Source of the DNA: an uncultured Chloroflexota bacterium
GTDB lineage: Bacteria > Chloroflexota > Dehalococcoidia > Lucifugimonadales > CAJXCD01
Reading direction: 5' to 3'
Length of the DNA stretch: 64,000 nucleotides
Assembly: GCA_913051545.1 (NCBI GenBank)
Contig: CAJXCD010000001.1
Location: 124,001-188,000, forward strand
Position numbers and translations under genes: made by a program. Below the pieces are notes generated by a model that did no database searches, was not told where the DNA came from, and saw nothing but the letters and a program-made list of their open reading frames with translations. This document shows, piece after piece, positions 63,559 to 64,000 of this stretch. The first letter of the stretch is position 1. Every line of letters begins with the position of its first letter.

Positions 63559-64000
63559 ATGGTCACAGAAAATAGGGTAGCCGATACGTGGAAGGCTGTT
63601 CTTGGAAAACTCCAGATCCAGGTTACTCGACCAAGTTACGATACTTGGCTGAAAGGAACCGTAGGCCTATCTTGCATTTCGGGTGAGATGGTCATAGGAG
63701 TCCCTAATGCCTTTGTTGCTGAAATGCTGGACCGCCGAATGCATTCTTTAATCTCAAAGACTCTGACAGACGTCCTGGGAAAAGAACACACCCTCCGATT
63801 CGAAATCACAGGATCCGTTTCTCCTGCAGAACATGATGATGTAGAAAGTGCACTTAGCCAGCCTGAAGAACGACAACCCGCCCAGTCCATGACCATTCGC
63901 GGGACTAGGATAAACCCTCGATATACTTTCGAGTCCTTCGTCGTCGGCAAGTCTAACGAACTCGCCCATGCAGCATCTTTGGCGGTAGCTGAAAGCCCAG
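63559..64000 (+). CDS. dnaA: Chromosomal replication initiator DnaA, 5' part
   Basis: DnaA binds the origin and opens it for replication. The first 147 codons are visible before the window ends. Domain I begins ENRVADTWKAVLGKLQIQVT, with YDTWLKGTVGL and MVIGVPNAFVAEMLDRRMHS; a short linker follows, and the AAA domain begins at INPRYTFESFVVGKSNELAH. I start at ATG 63559 (GGAG 12 nt upstream), as DnaA normally begins near this point. The frame is open further to an ATG at 63460, which would add 33 hydrophobic residues and is unlikely to be real. Confidence 0.93.
   Translation, partial: MVTENRVADTWKAVLGKLQIQVTRPSYDTWLKGTVGLSCISGEMVIGVPNAFVAEMLDRRMHSLISKTLTDVLGKEHTLRFEITGSVSPAEHDDVESALSQPEERQPAQSMTIRGTRINPRYTFESFVVGKSNELAHAASLAVAESP

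Overview
The window looks like a chromosomal piece of a low-to-moderate GC, probably marine, member of the Chloroflexota (SAR202 / Dehalococcoidia-like). This placement is an inference from gene content: a DUF5667 protein paired with an ECF sigma factor, a DnaG zinc finger with CX3C spacing, DUF362, tandem amidases, GTG/TTG starts and many single-copy catabolic enzymes. No rRNA is present and I could not run a phylogeny. There is no sign of a prophage, an insertion sequence or CRISPR; most of the sequence is densely packed housekeeping and catabolic genes.

Layout. 0-4 kb: end of pheT, an alpha/beta hydrolase, moeA, an unknown possible winged-helix protein and a 47-residue basic protein. 4-8 kb: a beta-hydroxyacid dehydrogenase and an RND/MMPL exporter. 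8-13 kb: an information-processing run dgt - two unknown helical proteins - dnaG - rpoD. 13-21 kb: DUF362 protein, GNAT acetyltransferase, ECF sigma factor with a DUF5667 membrane partner, a heterodimeric ABC exporter with one degenerate ATP site, and an SDR. 21-25 kb (minus): fabI, a DapA-family lyase, a secreted helical protein, tRNA-Pro(UGG), and a cupredoxin-like lipoprotein that appears frameshifted in an (AT)5 tract.

25-33 kb (minus) is the most interesting block. It is a corrinoid one-carbon cluster in which the functional parts of cobalamin-dependent methionine synthase (MetH) are separate genes: a homocysteine S-methyltransferase, a pterin (methyl-folate) methyltransferase and a corrinoid protein. 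They are joined by a UroD/MtaA-like methyltransferase, a ferredoxin-ASKHA corrinoid activase, a 'virulence factor' (PF13769-like) protein and two unknown proteins: one with an internal duplication built on a CGxxH motif, one with four conserved-looking cysteines. A good sigma-70 promoter and a 22-bp near-palindrome lie upstream of the first gene. The likely output is methionine, with an ATP-dependent activase replacing the AdoMet/flavodoxin reactivation domain of MetH.

33-41 kb: two tandem amidase-signature enzymes, a DUF4395 membrane protein, a TolB-like lipoprotein, and proB-proA with a small unknown. 41-55 kb (minus): an orphan PrkA kinase, a membrane protein, a 2-oxoacid dehydrogenase E1alpha-E1beta-E2 operon without E3, a small group with DUF1801, NHL-repeat, HpaI-like aldolase and zinc alcohol dehydrogenase, then folC-fabF, and a NUDIX/GNAT pair.

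55-64 kb: the pyrimidine operon pyrR-pyrB-pyrC-carA-carB behind a readable PyrR attenuator (promoter, PyrR-binding hairpin, antiterminator pairing, terminator). After a 395-bp gap rich in inverted repeats comes the start of dnaA, which runs off the end of the window. The gap may lie near the replication origin, but I see no canonical DnaA boxes.
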